Notes: generated by a model not told the origin, from the letters alone. Positions 1 to 8,850 are shown, counted from the first letter of the stretch. The stretch is 64,000 bases of DNA from JAIUNP01 sp020161975 (GCA_036745275.1 DAIOGK010000011.1:36698-100697); one strand, 5' to 3'. Translations and numbers: made by a program.

Positions 1-2
1 TA

Positions 3-1091
3 ATGGCGATGCCGAAGGTTCTGGCCCCGCGCGATACCATCGGCATTCTCGGCGGTGGCCAGCTTGGCCGCATGACGGCCCTCGCCGCCGCCGAACTCGG
101 CCTTCGCACCCTCATCTACCAGCCCGAGCGTGACGGGCCGGGCTTTGATGTTGCCACCGAGACGATGAGCGGCGCCTATGAGGACGAGGCCCGCCTCGCC
201 GAATTCGCCGCCCGCTGCGATGTCATCACGTATGAATTCGAGAATGTGCCGGCGGCAACGGTTGCGTTTCTGGATGCCCTGAAGCCCGTCCGCCCCGGCG
301 CCCGGATGCTGTCGGTCAGCCAGGACCGGCTCGCCGAGAAGGATTTCATCACCGGCCTCGGCATTGCCTGCGCACCCTACCGCGCCATCGATTCGCTGTC
401 TGACCTTGAGGCAGCGGTTGCGGCGATGGGGCGCCCCTCCGTGCTGAAAACCCGCCGCTTTGGCTATGACGGCAAGGGACAGGTGCTGATCCGCGCCGAA
501 ACCGTGCTGGCCGAGGCCTGGTCGACCATCGGCGGCCAGCCTGCCGTGCTGGAAGGGTTCGTGCCCTTCATCGCCGAGGTCTCCGTGATCGCCGCGCGCG
601 GCGTCGATGGCAGCTTTGCCGCCTATGATCTCTGCGAGAACGAGCATCGCAACCACATCCTATGGCAAACCTCGGTGCCGGCCCGCGTCGCCCCAGAAAC
701 CGCGGACGCCGCGCTGGAGATCGCCCGCAAGATCGGCGCAGGTCTGGAAACAACCGGCGTTTTTGCGGTGGAACTGTTCCTTGTGCGGGAAAACACGGGC
801 GAACGCCTTGTGGTCAACGAGATCGCGCCCCGTGTCCATAACTCCGGCCACTGGACCATCGAGGGCGCCGAATGCTCGCAGTTCGAGCAGCATGTGCGGG
901 CGGTCGCGGGCTGGCCGCTGGGCTCGACCGCCCGCACGGGCCGTGCGATAACCATGCAGAACCTGATTGGCTATGAGGCAGGCGATTGGCTCACGCTCGC
1001 CTCCGAACCGGGCGCGCATCTGCATCTTTACGGCAAATCCGAAGCGCGTCCGGGCCGCAAGATGGGCCATGTGACGCGCGTTCGGCGTTGA
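3..1091 (+). CDS. purK: 5-(carboxyamino)imidazole ribonucleotide synthase PurK
   Basis: ATP-grasp enzyme of purine biosynthesis that carboxylates 5-aminoimidazole ribonucleotide to N5-CAIR using ATP and bicarbonate. The N-terminal dinucleotide-like motif GILGGGQLGRM lies at residues 13-23. The ATP-grasp body follows with KTRRFGYDGKGQ near residue 150 and the metal-binding stretch NEIAPRVHNSGHWTIEG near residue 275. The length of 362 residues is normal for PurK. The first bases of the window (TAATG) would let a TAA stop of an upstream gene, typically purE, overlap this ATG; that gene lies outside the window, so this is an inference. Confidence 0.96.
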   Translation: MAMPKVLAPRDTIGILGGGQLGRMTALAAAELGLRTLIYQPERDGPGFDVATETMSGAYEDEARLAEFAARCDVITYEFENVPAATVAFLDALKPVRPGARMLSVSQDRLAEKDFITGLGIACAPYRAIDSLSDLEAAVAAMGRPSVLKTRRFGYDGKGQVLIRAETVLAEAWSTIGGQPAVLEGFVPFIAEVSVIAARGVDGSFAAYDLCENEHRNHILWQTSVPARVAPETADAALEIARKIGAGLETTGVFAVELFLVRENTGERLVVNEIAPRVHNSGHWTIEGAECSQFEQHVRAVAGWPLGSTARTGRAITMQNLIGYEAGDWLTLASEPGAHLHLYGKSEARPGRKMGHVTRVRR

Positions 1092-1229
1092 GGGCACAAT
1101 AACCGGCATTTTGGCGGATTGGCGGCTGGACAACCCCCGGTAACCCTGCTATCGAGCCGCTTCCGAATTCAGGCGCCCCTTGCGGGATGCCGGTCTTTGT
1201 TCACTCCAATCGTACTGACGGAACTTAAC

Positions 1230-1466
1230 GTGCAGGTACTCGTTCGCGACAACAACGTCGACCAGGCTCTCCGCGCTCTCAAGAAGAAGATGCAGCGTGA
1301 GGGCATCTTCCGCGAAATGAAGCTTCGCGGCCATTATGAGAAGCCGTCGGAGAAGAAGGCGCGCGAGAAGGCGGAAGCCGTGCGCCGCGCCCGCAAGCTC
1401 GCCCGCAAGCGGATGCAGCGCGAAGGGCTGATCGCAGCGCCCAAGCCCAAGGTCAAGAAGTTCTGA
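1230..1466 (+). CDS. rpsU: 30S ribosomal protein S21
   Basis: Small basic ribosomal protein bS21. The product begins MQVLVRDNNVDQALRALKKK and ends in a Lys/Arg-rich tail (KPKVKKF), typical of alphaproteobacterial S21. The reading frame is open further upstream, but the family start corresponds to the GTG at 1230, giving 78 residues; no upstream residues look conserved. The GTG is preceded only by a weak GGA ribosome site. It follows purK by about 140 bp and probably has its own promoter. Confidence 0.95.
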   Translation: MQVLVRDNNVDQALRALKKKMQREGIFREMKLRGHYEKPSEKKAREKAEAVRRARKLARKRMQREGLIAAPKPKVKKF

Positions 1467-1527
1467 TCATCCGGCGCTGATGTGCGGCCCCCTGCCAGGG
1501 CCGGCATCCGGTTGTGCTGCATCAGCC

Positions 1528-1554
1528 AAAGCGTCCGTTCGCGCGGGCGCTTTT
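1528..1554 (+). terminator. Rho-independent terminator after rpsU
   Basis: AAAGCGTCCG (1528-1537) pairs with CGGGCGCTTT (1544-1553), with one G-U pair and a six-base loop. A T-containing stretch follows. It lies about 60 bp after the rpsU stop and before the TPR gene. Confidence 0.7.
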
Positions 1555-1668
1555 ACGTTTTGTGGTATCTTTCGTCTTAAGGTCTTCGGCAGAATCGACC
1601 TAAAATCCGCTGCATTCTCACATCATGACAATGCACGGGCCTCGCATGAGAGCGGAGATCGACTGGTG

Positions 1669-2520
1669 ATGACCTTGAAGAGCACCCCGCGCCTTGCCCG
1701 TGCCGCACGTATGTCTGCGCTCGTGCTGTTGCTCGGACTTGGCGCCTGCGAAACGGTGAGCCCGCTTGGCAGCGCCGGTGTCGCCGAGGTTGATGATCCC
1801 AATTCCGCCGCCGCCAGTTCCGCCAACATCGCCTCGCTGTCCGACGTGATCCAGCGTAATCCGAACGACGCGCAGGCCTACAACACGCGCGGTGCAGCCT
1901 ATGCACGGGCCGGACAGTTCTCGAATGCCGTGAGTGATTTTTCCAAAGCGGTGCAGATTCGTCCCGATTTCGCCCCCGCCTATGTCAATCGCGGCCTCGC
2001 GCATCGCCAGATGGGCAAGAACGACCTTGCCTTCGGTGATTTCAACCGCGCCATCCAGGCCGATCCGAACTATTATCAGGCCTACCTGGCCCGCGCGAAC
2101 CTCTACCGCGCCCAGAACAACCTGCAAGCCGCGATGGATGATCTGACCCAGGTCATCCGCCTGAAGCCCGACGCGGCGGAAGCCTATCATTCGCGCGGCC
2201 TCATCCGGCAGAGGCAGGGCAACCACGCTCTGGCGATTTCCGATTTCGATGCCGCCGTCGACCGCAATCCCTACGTCGCCCCGCCCTATCTGGCTCGCGC
2301 GCAGAGCCTGAACGCCACCGGCAAGTTCGAGCAGGCGCTTGAAGATTTCACCGCCACGCTGAACATCGACAACCGACAGGCCGATGGCTGGGCGGGTCGC
2401 GGCTATGCGCTCGACAAGCTCGGTCGGAAGGCCGAGGCGAACGAGGCTTACGGACGCGCAAAGAGCCTGAATCCGGGCGTCGTCATTCCGGGTCAGAGCA
2501 ATCGCGGCTTCTTCGGCTGA
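1669..2520 (+). CDS. TPR-repeat lipoprotein
   Basis: Predicted outer-membrane or periplasmic lipoprotein. Residues 1-27 form a lipoprotein signal peptide: a basic N-terminus, the hydrophobic core ALVLLLGLG, and a lipobox ending at Cys27 (LGAC). About six tetratricopeptide repeats follow, recognisable by repeated AYNTRGAAYARAGQ-like and NPNYYQAYLARANLY-like units. They would form a protein-interaction superhelix. The frame is open upstream to 1480, but only the ATG at 1669, or the overlapping GTG at 1666, puts the signal peptide at the N-terminus. The partner is unknown. The repeat pattern resembles NlpI-like lipoproteins. Confidence 0.85.
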   Translation: MTLKSTPRLARAARMSALVLLLGLGACETVSPLGSAGVAEVDDPNSAAASSANIASLSDVIQRNPNDAQAYNTRGAAYARAGQFSNAVSDFSKAVQIRPDFAPAYVNRGLAHRQMGKNDLAFGDFNRAIQADPNYYQAYLARANLYRAQNNLQAAMDDLTQVIRLKPDAAEAYHSRGLIRQRQGNHALAISDFDAAVDRNPYVAPPYLARAQSLNATGKFEQALEDFTATLNIDNRQADGWAGRGYALDKLGRKAEANEAYGRAKSLNPGVVIPGQSNRGFFG

Positions 2521-2582
2521 ATCACTTGCCGTAGGCTCTGGCACCATGCATCGTAGCGGCTGCAAGCTGTCAGGATGCTGCC

Positions 2583-3476
2583 ATGATCAACGCCTCCGCT
2601 TCTGAAGTGACTGCTGATGCCCTCGCCGTGATGGCCGAGACGCCGGATCCACGCTTGCGTGAGATCATGGTCGCACTTGTGCGACATCTCCATGCGTTCA
2701 TCACCGAGGTGCGACTGACCGAGGCGGAATTCCGCGAGGCAACCGCCATTTTGAACACCATGGGCCAGATGACCACGGACACGCACAATGAGTTCGTGCT
2801 GATGGCCGGCTCGCTTGGCGTCTCCGCGCAGGTCTGTCTGCTCAACAATGGCAGCAACGGCGCAACCGAGACCTCGCAGAATTTGCTCGGACCGTTCTGG
2901 CGGATGCATTCGCCGCTGACGGAAAACGGCGGCACGATCATCCGCTCCGACACGCCCGGCCCGGCAATGGACGTGAGGCTCACCATCGTCGATCAGGCGG
3001 GAAATCCGGTCGTCGGTGCCGAGGTCGACGTCTGGCACACCTCGCCGGAAGGCCTTTATGAAAATCAGGACGAGCAGCAGGCTAACATGAACCTGCGCGG
3101 CAAGTTCCTGACGGATGCAACCGGCACCATCCGCTTCTCGTCGGTCAAGCCGATCGGCTATCCCATTCCCACCGAAACCATCGTTGGAAAGCTGCTCCAG
3201 GCGCAGGGCCGCCATCCCTACCGCCCGGCCCATATCCACGCGCTGGTCTTCAAGGAAGGGTACAAAACTCTCATCAGCCAGATCTATGCCGATGACGATC
3301 CGCGCATCCACACCGACCCGCAATTCGGCGTGACAAAGGCCCTGCTGGGCGCCTTCCGGCGTCATGATGAGCCGCATCCCGTGCGGAAGGACGTGGCAGC
3401 GCCGTGGTGGTCCCTCGATCATCGGCTGGTGCTGGAGCCGGGCGTCGCGGTGCTGCCGAAGCCGCCGATCAAATAG
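2583..3476 (+). CDS. Intradiol ring-cleavage dioxygenase (hydroxyquinol/catechol 1,2-dioxygenase family)
   Basis: Non-haem Fe(III) dioxygenase that cleaves catechol-type rings between the two hydroxyls. The N-terminal helical dimerisation domain of the catechol/hydroxyquinol branch is present (LTEAEFREATAILNTMGQMT, residues 45-64). The catalytic beta-sandwich carries the expected ligands: Tyr in GLYENQ (about 158), Tyr in YPIP (about 194) and two His in RPAHIH (about 216 and 218). The DVWHTSPEGLYENQDEQQ context favours the hydroxyquinol-type subgroup. The length of 297 residues is normal. It lies upstream of the operator-like element at 3623, so it may not belong to the neighbouring GntR regulon. 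Confidence 0.87.
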   Translation: MINASASEVTADALAVMAETPDPRLREIMVALVRHLHAFITEVRLTEAEFREATAILNTMGQMTTDTHNEFVLMAGSLGVSAQVCLLNNGSNGATETSQNLLGPFWRMHSPLTENGGTIIRSDTPGPAMDVRLTIVDQAGNPVVGAEVDVWHTSPEGLYENQDEQQANMNLRGKFLTDATGTIRFSSVKPIGYPIPTETIVGKLLQAQGRHPYRPAHIHALVFKEGYKTLISQIYADDDPRIHTDPQFGVTKALLGAFRRHDEPHPVRKDVAAPWWSLDHRLVLEPGVAVLPKPPIK

Positions 3477-3622
3477 ACAGAACATCGCGACTGGGCCGGG
3501 AACACGGCGGTCACCGCACTCCGGGACGCTCAAAACGCGGGCGGCATACGCCCATGATCAGCGACGCCCGGACGACAACGCCGGGCCGGGAGAGCGATGC
3601 TGCCTCTTGTTGTCTGGTGTTC

Positions 3623-3639
3623 TGTATACAGCATACTTG
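3623..3639. promoter_or_regulatory. Putative GntR operator, copy 1 (pdxA promoter)
   Basis: TGTATACAGCATACTTG. The reverse complement of the element at 8834-8850 matches at 16 of 17 positions. It contains GTAT-N5-ATAC half sites and lies directly upstream of an AT-rich -10-like stretch (TTATAAAT, about 3641-3648) in front of the PdxA-family gene. The likely ligand is the FCD-type GntR protein encoded at 10331-11032. Confidence 0.55.
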
Positions 3640-3712
3640 ATTATAAATTCGGCCTGCTCTAGGATTCCTCCACCGGGCAAGCGCATTGCACCGGCAGAAA
3701 ACGGGAGAGCAC

Positions 3713-4729
3713 ATGTCCGGCGAACGACCGATTATTGCCCATGCCATGGGATGTCCTGCGGGGGTCGCACCGGAGTTGACCGCGCGGATGCTGTCGGACC
3801 CGGAAGTGACCACTGCCGCCCGGATCATCGTGACAGGCGATGCCCGCGTTCTTGAGAAAGGCGCCCGGACAGCAGGCGTCTCGCTGGTCTACCACAGCAT
3901 CAACCCGGGTGACGCACTTCCCCCGGGGGACGGGCCGGTACTGGTTGACCTGAAGCACCTTGATCCCGAAACGATTCCAGTCGGAGCCCTGTCAAAGCCA
4001 TCCGGCGACTTTGCCATGCGCAACTTCAGGGAAGCTCTGGCCCTCGCGCGCGACGGCGTGGCCGATGTCGTCACCTTTTCGCCCTTCAACAAGGCGTCCA
4101 TGCGCCTGTCCCACCCGTTCTATGAAGACGAGGTGGTCTTCCTCCACGAGTTCCTCAACTTCGATGGTGTTGCGCAGGAATTCAACATACTGCCGCATCT
4201 GTGGAACGCGCGGGTCACGTCCCATGTGCCGATTTCGGGCGTGGCGCCCTTGATCACGAAAGCCAATGTGCTGCGCGGCCTGCGCCTGACCGATGGCGCA
4301 ATGCGCGCGGCAGGTCTTGACCGGCCAAGGATCGCAGTGGCCGGCCTCAATCCCCATGCCGGCGATGGCGGCAATTTCGGCCGGGAGGAGATTGACGAAA
4401 TCGAACCGGCAGTTGCGGAGGGCAAGGCGGCGGGCATCGCCTGCGAGGGCCCCTTTCCGTCCGACACCGTCTTTGTTCGCGCGAACAAGGGGGAATTTGA
4501 CGCTGTACTGACGATGTATCATGATCAGGGCCAGATCGCCATGAAGCTGCTCGGCTTTGAGCAGGGCGTCACTGTTCTGGGCGGCTTTCCCTTCCCAATC
4601 GCCACAGCTGCCCACGGATCCGCTTACGACATCGCCGGCAAGGGCGTCGCCCACCCCGGTGCCATGAAGAATGCCATGCTGATCGGCGCGCGGATGGGCG
4701 CGGCGCATCGCGGGCAGTCAAACGCCTGA
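3713..4729 (+). CDS. PdxA-family NAD-dependent dehydrogenase
   Basis: Member of the 4-hydroxythreonine-4-phosphate dehydrogenase fold family, whose enzymes oxidise and decarboxylate beta-hydroxy acids. Family members include PdxA (vitamin B6), PdxA2 (4-phospho-erythronate/threonate) and TphB (a diol dicarboxylate). The family opening MGDPAGIGPE appears here as MGCPAGVAPE, with Asp replaced by Cys. Metal-binding His residues are visible in TSHVPIS, MYHDQGQIAMK and TAAHGSAYDIAGKG. The start at 3713 follows GGGAGAG (3703-3709). It is the first gene of a two-gene unit with the DapA-family lyase, downstream of the putative GntR operator. A catabolic role is inferred from the neighbours; vitamin B6 synthesis is unlikely here. 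Confidence 0.85.
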   Translation: MSGERPIIAHAMGCPAGVAPELTARMLSDPEVTTAARIIVTGDARVLEKGARTAGVSLVYHSINPGDALPPGDGPVLVDLKHLDPETIPVGALSKPSGDFAMRNFREALALARDGVADVVTFSPFNKASMRLSHPFYEDEVVFLHEFLNFDGVAQEFNILPHLWNARVTSHVPISGVAPLITKANVLRGLRLTDGAMRAAGLDRPRIAVAGLNPHAGDGGNFGREEIDEIEPAVAEGKAAGIACEGPFPSDTVFVRANKGEFDAVLTMYHDQGQIAMKLLGFEQGVTVLGGFPFPIATAAHGSAYDIAGKGVAHPGAMKNAMLIGARMGAAHRGQSNA

Positions 4730-4742
4730 ATCACCGAGGCAA

Positions 4743-5666
4743 ATGATGAGCAAGCAGACCTATCGCGGCGTTTTCCCCGTCGTTCCAACGATTTTCAACG
4801 AAGACGGGACACTCGACCTTGACGGGCAGAGGCGCTGCCTCGATTTCATGATCGACGCCGGTTCTGACGGGCTCTGCATTCTGGCGAACTTCTCCGAGCA
4901 GTTCGTGCTGACCGATGCCGAGCGCGAGGTGATCATGGAAGCCGCGCTGCGCCATGTCGCGGGCCGCGTGCCGGTGATCGTGACGACGACGCACACCGGC
5001 ACGACCGCCTGCGCGCACAGGAGCCGGAAGGCGCAGGATGCCGGCGCCGCCATGGTCATGGTGATGCCGCCCTATCACGGGGCGAGCTTGCGTTTTTCCG
5101 AAAGCCGCATTCAGGAATTCTACCAGGCGGTTTCCGACGCAATCTCGATCCCGATCATGATCCAGGATGCACCGGTCTCCGGCACCACGCTCACCGCACC
5201 GTTCCTGGCGAAGATGGCGCGGGAGATCGAACAGGTTTCCTATTTCAAGATCGAAACGCCCTTTGCCGCCGCCAAACTGCGTGAACTTATCGCGCTCGGC
5301 GGCGATGCGATTGTCGGCCCTTGGGATGGTGAGGAAGCGATCACACTGATGGCTGATCTCGATGCCGGCGCGACCGGCGCGATGACCGGCGGCGGCTACC
5401 CGGACGGCATCCGCGAGATCATGGATGCCTGGCAACGGGGCAACCGGCCGGCTGCGCGCGCGGCTTATGCCAAATGGCTGCCGCTGATCAATCACGAGAA
5501 CCGTCAATGCGGCCTTGCAGCAGCCAAGGCCCTGATGAAGGAAGGCGGCATCATCCGCTCGGATGCCCTGCGCCATCCCCTGCCGCCGCTCAACCCGCAC
5601 GCCCGCACACAATTGATCGAACTCGCGCGCGACCTTGACGTGATGGCCCTGCGCTGGACAGCATGA
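4743..5666 (+). CDS. DapA-family lyase/dehydratase (2-keto-3-deoxy sugar acid type)
   Basis: Class I Schiff-base (beta/alpha)8 barrel of the dihydrodipicolinate synthase / N-acetylneuraminate lyase superfamily. The Schiff-base Lys is in YFKIETP (about residue 168). Segments such as PIMIQDAPVSGT and GPWDGEEAITLMADLDAGATGAMT resemble L-2-keto-3-deoxyarabonate dehydratases more than DapA. It begins 13 bp after the PdxA-family gene and precedes a terminator, so the two are co-transcribed. ATG codons at 4743 and 4746 are both possible; GAGG at 4736-4739 is slightly better spaced for 4746. The exact substrate cannot be fixed from sequence. Confidence 0.85.
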   Translation: MMSKQTYRGVFPVVPTIFNEDGTLDLDGQRRCLDFMIDAGSDGLCILANFSEQFVLTDAEREVIMEAALRHVAGRVPVIVTTTHTGTTACAHRSRKAQDAGAAMVMVMPPYHGASLRFSESRIQEFYQAVSDAISIPIMIQDAPVSGTTLTAPFLAKMAREIEQVSYFKIETPFAAAKLRELIALGGDAIVGPWDGEEAITLMADLDAGATGAMTGGGYPDGIREIMDAWQRGNRPAARAAYAKWLPLINHENRQCGLAAAKALMKEGGIIRSDALRHPLPPLNPHARTQLIELARDLDVMALRWTA

Positions 5667-5730
5667 TCCATGACAGGCTGAAAGAACAGAACAACAGGCG
5701 CGGTCAACGCCCGGTCAAACTATCCTTTAC

Positions 5731-5763
5731 AGGCCGGCCCTTCGGGGTCGGCCTTTTTCTTTT
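5731..5763 (+). terminator. Rho-independent terminator after the pdxA-dapA-like unit
   Basis: Stem AGGCCG (5731-5736) pairs with CGGCCT (5749-5754), with further CCC/GGG pairing around a TTC loop. The run TTTTTCTTTT follows. It ends the plus-strand operon just before the convergent transporter genes. Confidence 0.8.
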
Positions 5764-5766
5764 CAG

Positions 5767-7260
5767 TCAGTGGGCGGAACGCCGGTTGATCAGGCGCGCG
5801 ACGAGCGGCCAGGCGAGCAGCACGAGCGCCAGCAGCATCAGCGATGTCACAAGCGGGTTCGACCAGAAGATCGCCATCGAGCCCTTCGACATGATCAACG
5901 ACTGGCGGAAGGCATCCTCCGCCTTGTCGCCAATGACCATGGCAAGGATGAGCGGCGCGATCGGATAGTTCAGTTTCTTGAACATATAGCCGAGCAGCCC
6001 GAAACCGAGCGCCAGCCAGAGATCAAAGATGCGCGAACCGACCGTGTAGGCACCAATGAAGCAGATGACGACAATGGCCGGGCCGATGATGGCGAAGGGA
6101 ATGCGCAGGATCGAGGCAAAGAGCGGCACTGTGGAGAGCACCAGCACCACCGCCAGCACATTGCCCATGTACATTGAGGCAATCAGGCCCCAGACGAAAT
6201 CGGGGCGCTCCACGAACAGCATCGGTCCGGGGTTGAGCCCCCAGATCATCAGCCCGCCCAGCATCACCGCCGCCGTCGCCGAACCGGGGATGCCGAGCGC
6301 CAGCATCGGCAGCATCGCGGCAGTTCCGGCCGAGTGATCCGCCGTTTCCGGCGCAATAATGCCATCGGGCTCACCCTTGCCATAGTTGTTCCGGAAGGAT
6401 GAGAACCGTTTGCCGAGCCCGTAGCTCATGAAGGATGCAGCGGTCGGCCCGCCCGGCGTAATCCCCATCCACACCCCGACCAGCGCCGAACGCACAAGCG
6501 TCGCCCAGTGGCGCGGCATTTCCGCCATGGCGCGCAAGACGTCGCGCGGGCTGACCTTCGCCGTGATGCCTTTGAGATGCAGCCCCTCCTCGATGGTCAG
6601 GATCAGTTCGCCGATGCCGAAGAGGCCGATCACCGCCACCAGAAAGGAGACGCCCGCAATCAACTGGTCGAATTCAAAGGTGAGGCGCAGGCTGCCGGAC
6701 ACCGAATCCATGCCGACCGCAGCCAGTGCAAAGCCGATGCCGATGGAGACGATGGTTTTCAGCATCGGCGCGCCGCCAAGTCCGACAAAGCTCGAAAAGG
6801 CGAGAAAATAGACCGCGAAGAACTCGGGCGACGAGAATTTCAGCGCAAACCGCTGCACCCAGCCGGACAGCAGCGTGATGACGATGACCCCGACGAGCGC
6901 GCCGAAGCCTGCCGAAAGAAAAGCAAAGGCCAGCGCTTCGGTCGCCCGCCCTTTCTGGGCCAGCGGATAGCCGTCGAAGGTAGTGGCAACGGATGACGGC
7001 TCACCCGGTATGTTGAACAGGATCGAAGTGGTCGATCCGCCGAACAGCGCCCCCCAGTACATTGACGTGAGCAGGATGATCGCGGCCACCGGATCCATCG
7101 AAAACGTCAGCGGCAACAGCAGCGAAACGCCGTTAGGCGCACCAAGACCGGGCAAAACGCCCACCAGAATGCCGAGAAGGACACCAACGATCATCAGGCC
7201 GATATGAAACGGCGTGAACGCAACCGTGAACCCATGAAGAAGCGCGCCGATATTTTCCAT
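5767..7260 (-). CDS. Tripartite tricarboxylate transporter large permease (TctA family)
   Basis: Large membrane subunit of a TTT secondary transporter, with about 12 hydrophobic segments over 497 residues. Family signatures are GVLPGLGAPNGVSLLLPLTF near residue 35, YWGALFGGSTTSILFNIPGE near residue 68, and a second Gly-rich loop GITPGGPTAASFMSYGLGKR near residue 270. It is last in the tctC-tctB-tctA order, and its ATG overlaps the tctB stop by one base (TGATG). The substrate, by context, is a carboxylate or sugar acid handled by the neighbouring enzymes. Confidence 0.95.
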   Translation of the reverse strand: MENIGALLHGFTVAFTPFHIGLMIVGVLLGILVGVLPGLGAPNGVSLLLPLTFSMDPVAAIILLTSMYWGALFGGSTTSILFNIPGEPSSVATTFDGYPLAQKGRATEALAFAFLSAGFGALVGVIVITLLSGWVQRFALKFSSPEFFAVYFLAFSSFVGLGGAPMLKTIVSIGIGFALAAVGMDSVSGSLRLTFEFDQLIAGVSFLVAVIGLFGIGELILTIEEGLHLKGITAKVSPRDVLRAMAEMPRHWATLVRSALVGVWMGITPGGPTAASFMSYGLGKRFSSFRNNYGKGEPDGIIAPETADHSAGTAAMLPMLALGIPGSATAAVMLGGLMIWGLNPGPMLFVERPDFVWGLIASMYMGNVLAVVLVLSTVPLFASILRIPFAIIGPAIVVICFIGAYTVGSRIFDLWLALGFGLLGYMFKKLNYPIAPLILAMVIGDKAEDAFRQSLIMSKGSMAIFWSNPLVTSLMLLALVLLAWPLVARLINRRSAH

Positions 7261-7736
7261 CAGTACCCCAGCGCCGCTTCGAGGGGCCCTTTCAGCAGTG
7301 AGACCTGGAAGCCCTTTTCCAGCAGCAAGAACAGCGCAACGGGCATCCCGATCGCCACCAGCGCCGCGTACCAGATGCGATAGCGCCCCTGAACGACCAT
7401 GACCCCGAACATGTAGAGCGCAGTGGCCACATAGAGCCCCAGATAGATCGCCGCGATAACGAACAGCACCATCGGCACGATGAAGCGCAGCAGAGCGCCG
7501 CCCTGCTGCGCCGTCATGAAGGGTTCAGCGCCGCGCCAGCGGCCCCTCAGCGCACCGGCGAGATTGGCAAGGCTCGCCAGCGTGATGATCGCGCCGATGT
7601 AGAAGGGGAAGGTGCCTGGCTCGGGGCCGGACGCCGACCAGCCGACGCCGAACTCCCGCGCGCCATGGGCGATGACGACCCCGAACAAGGCCGTGAAACC
7701 GGCAAAGACGATTTCTGCCGTGGCGCGCGAGATCAT
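7260..7736 (-). CDS. Tripartite tricarboxylate transporter small permease (TctB family)
   Basis: Small membrane subunit of the TTT transporter, with four predicted transmembrane helices in 158 residues (for example IVFAGFTALFGVVIAHGA near the N-terminus and FIVPMVLFVIAAIYLGLYVA in the middle). The motif GPEPGTFPFYIGAI is typical of TctB. The frame is open to 7916, but the upstream part is Arg/Ser-rich and not family-like, so the ATG at 7736 is chosen. It sits between the binding protein and the large permease, with a 10-bp gap and a one-base overlap respectively. Confidence 0.93.
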   Translation of the reverse strand: MISRATAEIVFAGFTALFGVVIAHGAREFGVGWSASGPEPGTFPFYIGAIITLASLANLAGALRGRWRGAEPFMTAQQGGALLRFIVPMVLFVIAAIYLGLYVATALYMFGVMVVQGRYRIWYAALVAIGMPVALFLLLEKGFQVSLLKGPLEAALGY

Positions 7737-7746
7737 GGTGCGCTCC

Positions 7747-8739
7747 TTACTTGGCGATCCAGCCTTCGCGTTCGAAGACCTCGCGCGAGGCCTTGTCATC
7801 TGCAGCGATGAAGGCCTTGAACGCGTCGCCCGCCATGTACTTTCCAGTCTGCACGGTGCGTTCGATGTATTCCTTCCACTCGGGCGTCTCGGAAACCTTC
7901 TTGAGCACATCCGCATAGAAGGTCACCGCATCGGCAGGAACACCGGCCGAGAGCCACACGGTGCGCGGCATCTGGAACTGATCGATCGGAATACCCTCTG
8001 ACTTGCAGGTTGGAATGTCGCTCCAGCCTTCGGTCGCGGTCACCTTGGCCGTGGATGCGAGCTTTTGTGGCGAGAAGACGCAGATCGGCCGAACCTGCCC
8101 GGCTTTCCACTGGCCAATCGACTCGTTGGGATTGTTAGTGTCGCTGTCGATATGCCCGCCGGCAAGCTGTGTGCCGACTGCGCCACCGCCCTGGAATGGC
8201 ACATAGATGAACTTCGCCCCGGTGCTCGCCGAAATCATCGAGGTCAACGTCTGATCGGTGTCCTTGGACTGGCTGCCACCCATTTTGAAGGTGTCCGGCT
8301 TGGCCTTGACCGCAGCGATGTACTCTTTTGCGCTCTTGTAGGGCGCATCCGCCTTCACCCAGAGCAGAAATTCATCGAGCGCCAGCGCTGCCACCGGCAC
8401 GAGGTCCGAAGTCTTGTAGCCGAGCTTGGCGACATAGGGCAGCAGATAGGCGTTGTTCGTGCCGAAGATCACCTTGTAGGGGTCGCCTGCCGAGGTCTTG
8501 ACCGTAAGATACCCCTCCGCGCCCGAACCGCCGCCCTTATTGGTGACGACGATCGACTGGTCAATCAGCTTGTACTTGGTGATGATCGACTGGATCATCC
8601 GCGTGAAATTGTCCGTGCCGCCGCCGGGCGAAGAGGTGACGACAAACTCGATGGGTTTGGTCGGCTGCCAGGCCAGTGCCGGGCCGGTGGCAATGGCAAG
8701 AACAGCGGCTCCGGCCAGAAGTGCGGATTTCATGCGCAT
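7747..8739 (-). CDS. Tripartite tricarboxylate transporter binding protein (TctC/Bug family)
   Basis: Periplasmic binding protein of the TTT system. Residues 1-23 form a signal peptide with cleavage after ALA. The mature protein starts WQPTKPIEFVVTSSPGGGTD, the usual first strand and glycine loop that binds a carboxylate in this family. The length of 330 residues is normal. It is first in the transporter operon and divergent from the COG4091 oxidoreductase. GGAGAG precedes the ATG at 8739; a second in-frame ATG lies at 8733. Expression is probably controlled from the shared 8740-8893 region. Confidence 0.95.
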   Translation of the reverse strand: MRMKSALLAGAAVLAIATGPALAWQPTKPIEFVVTSSPGGGTDNFTRMIQSIITKYKLIDQSIVVTNKGGGSGAEGYLTVKTSAGDPYKVIFGTNNAYLLPYVAKLGYKTSDLVPVAALALDEFLLWVKADAPYKSAKEYIAAVKAKPDTFKMGGSQSKDTDQTLTSMISASTGAKFIYVPFQGGGAVGTQLAGGHIDSDTNNPNESIGQWKAGQVRPICVFSPQKLASTAKVTATEGWSDIPTCKSEGIPIDQFQMPRTVWLSAGVPADAVTFYADVLKKVSETPEWKEYIERTVQTGKYMAGDAFKAFIAADDKASREVFEREGWIAK

Positions 8740-8833
8740 GGGTCTCTCCGTTTGGCGGTTCCTCTTGTCTGCGAGGAGGCTCCCCGCAGATCGTGATTGT
8801 TCGATACCGGTAGCATAAGGACTTGCCGGCTTG

Positions 8834-8850
8834 CAAGTATGCTGTATGCA
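8834..8850. promoter_or_regulatory. Putative GntR operator, copy 2 (tctC / oxidoreductase divergent region)
   Basis: CAAGTATGCTGTATGCA. Its reverse complement differs at one position from the element at 3623-3639. It lies in the 154-bp divergent region between the transporter operon and the COG4091 oxidoreductase gene, where one site could control both directions. Confidence 0.55.
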
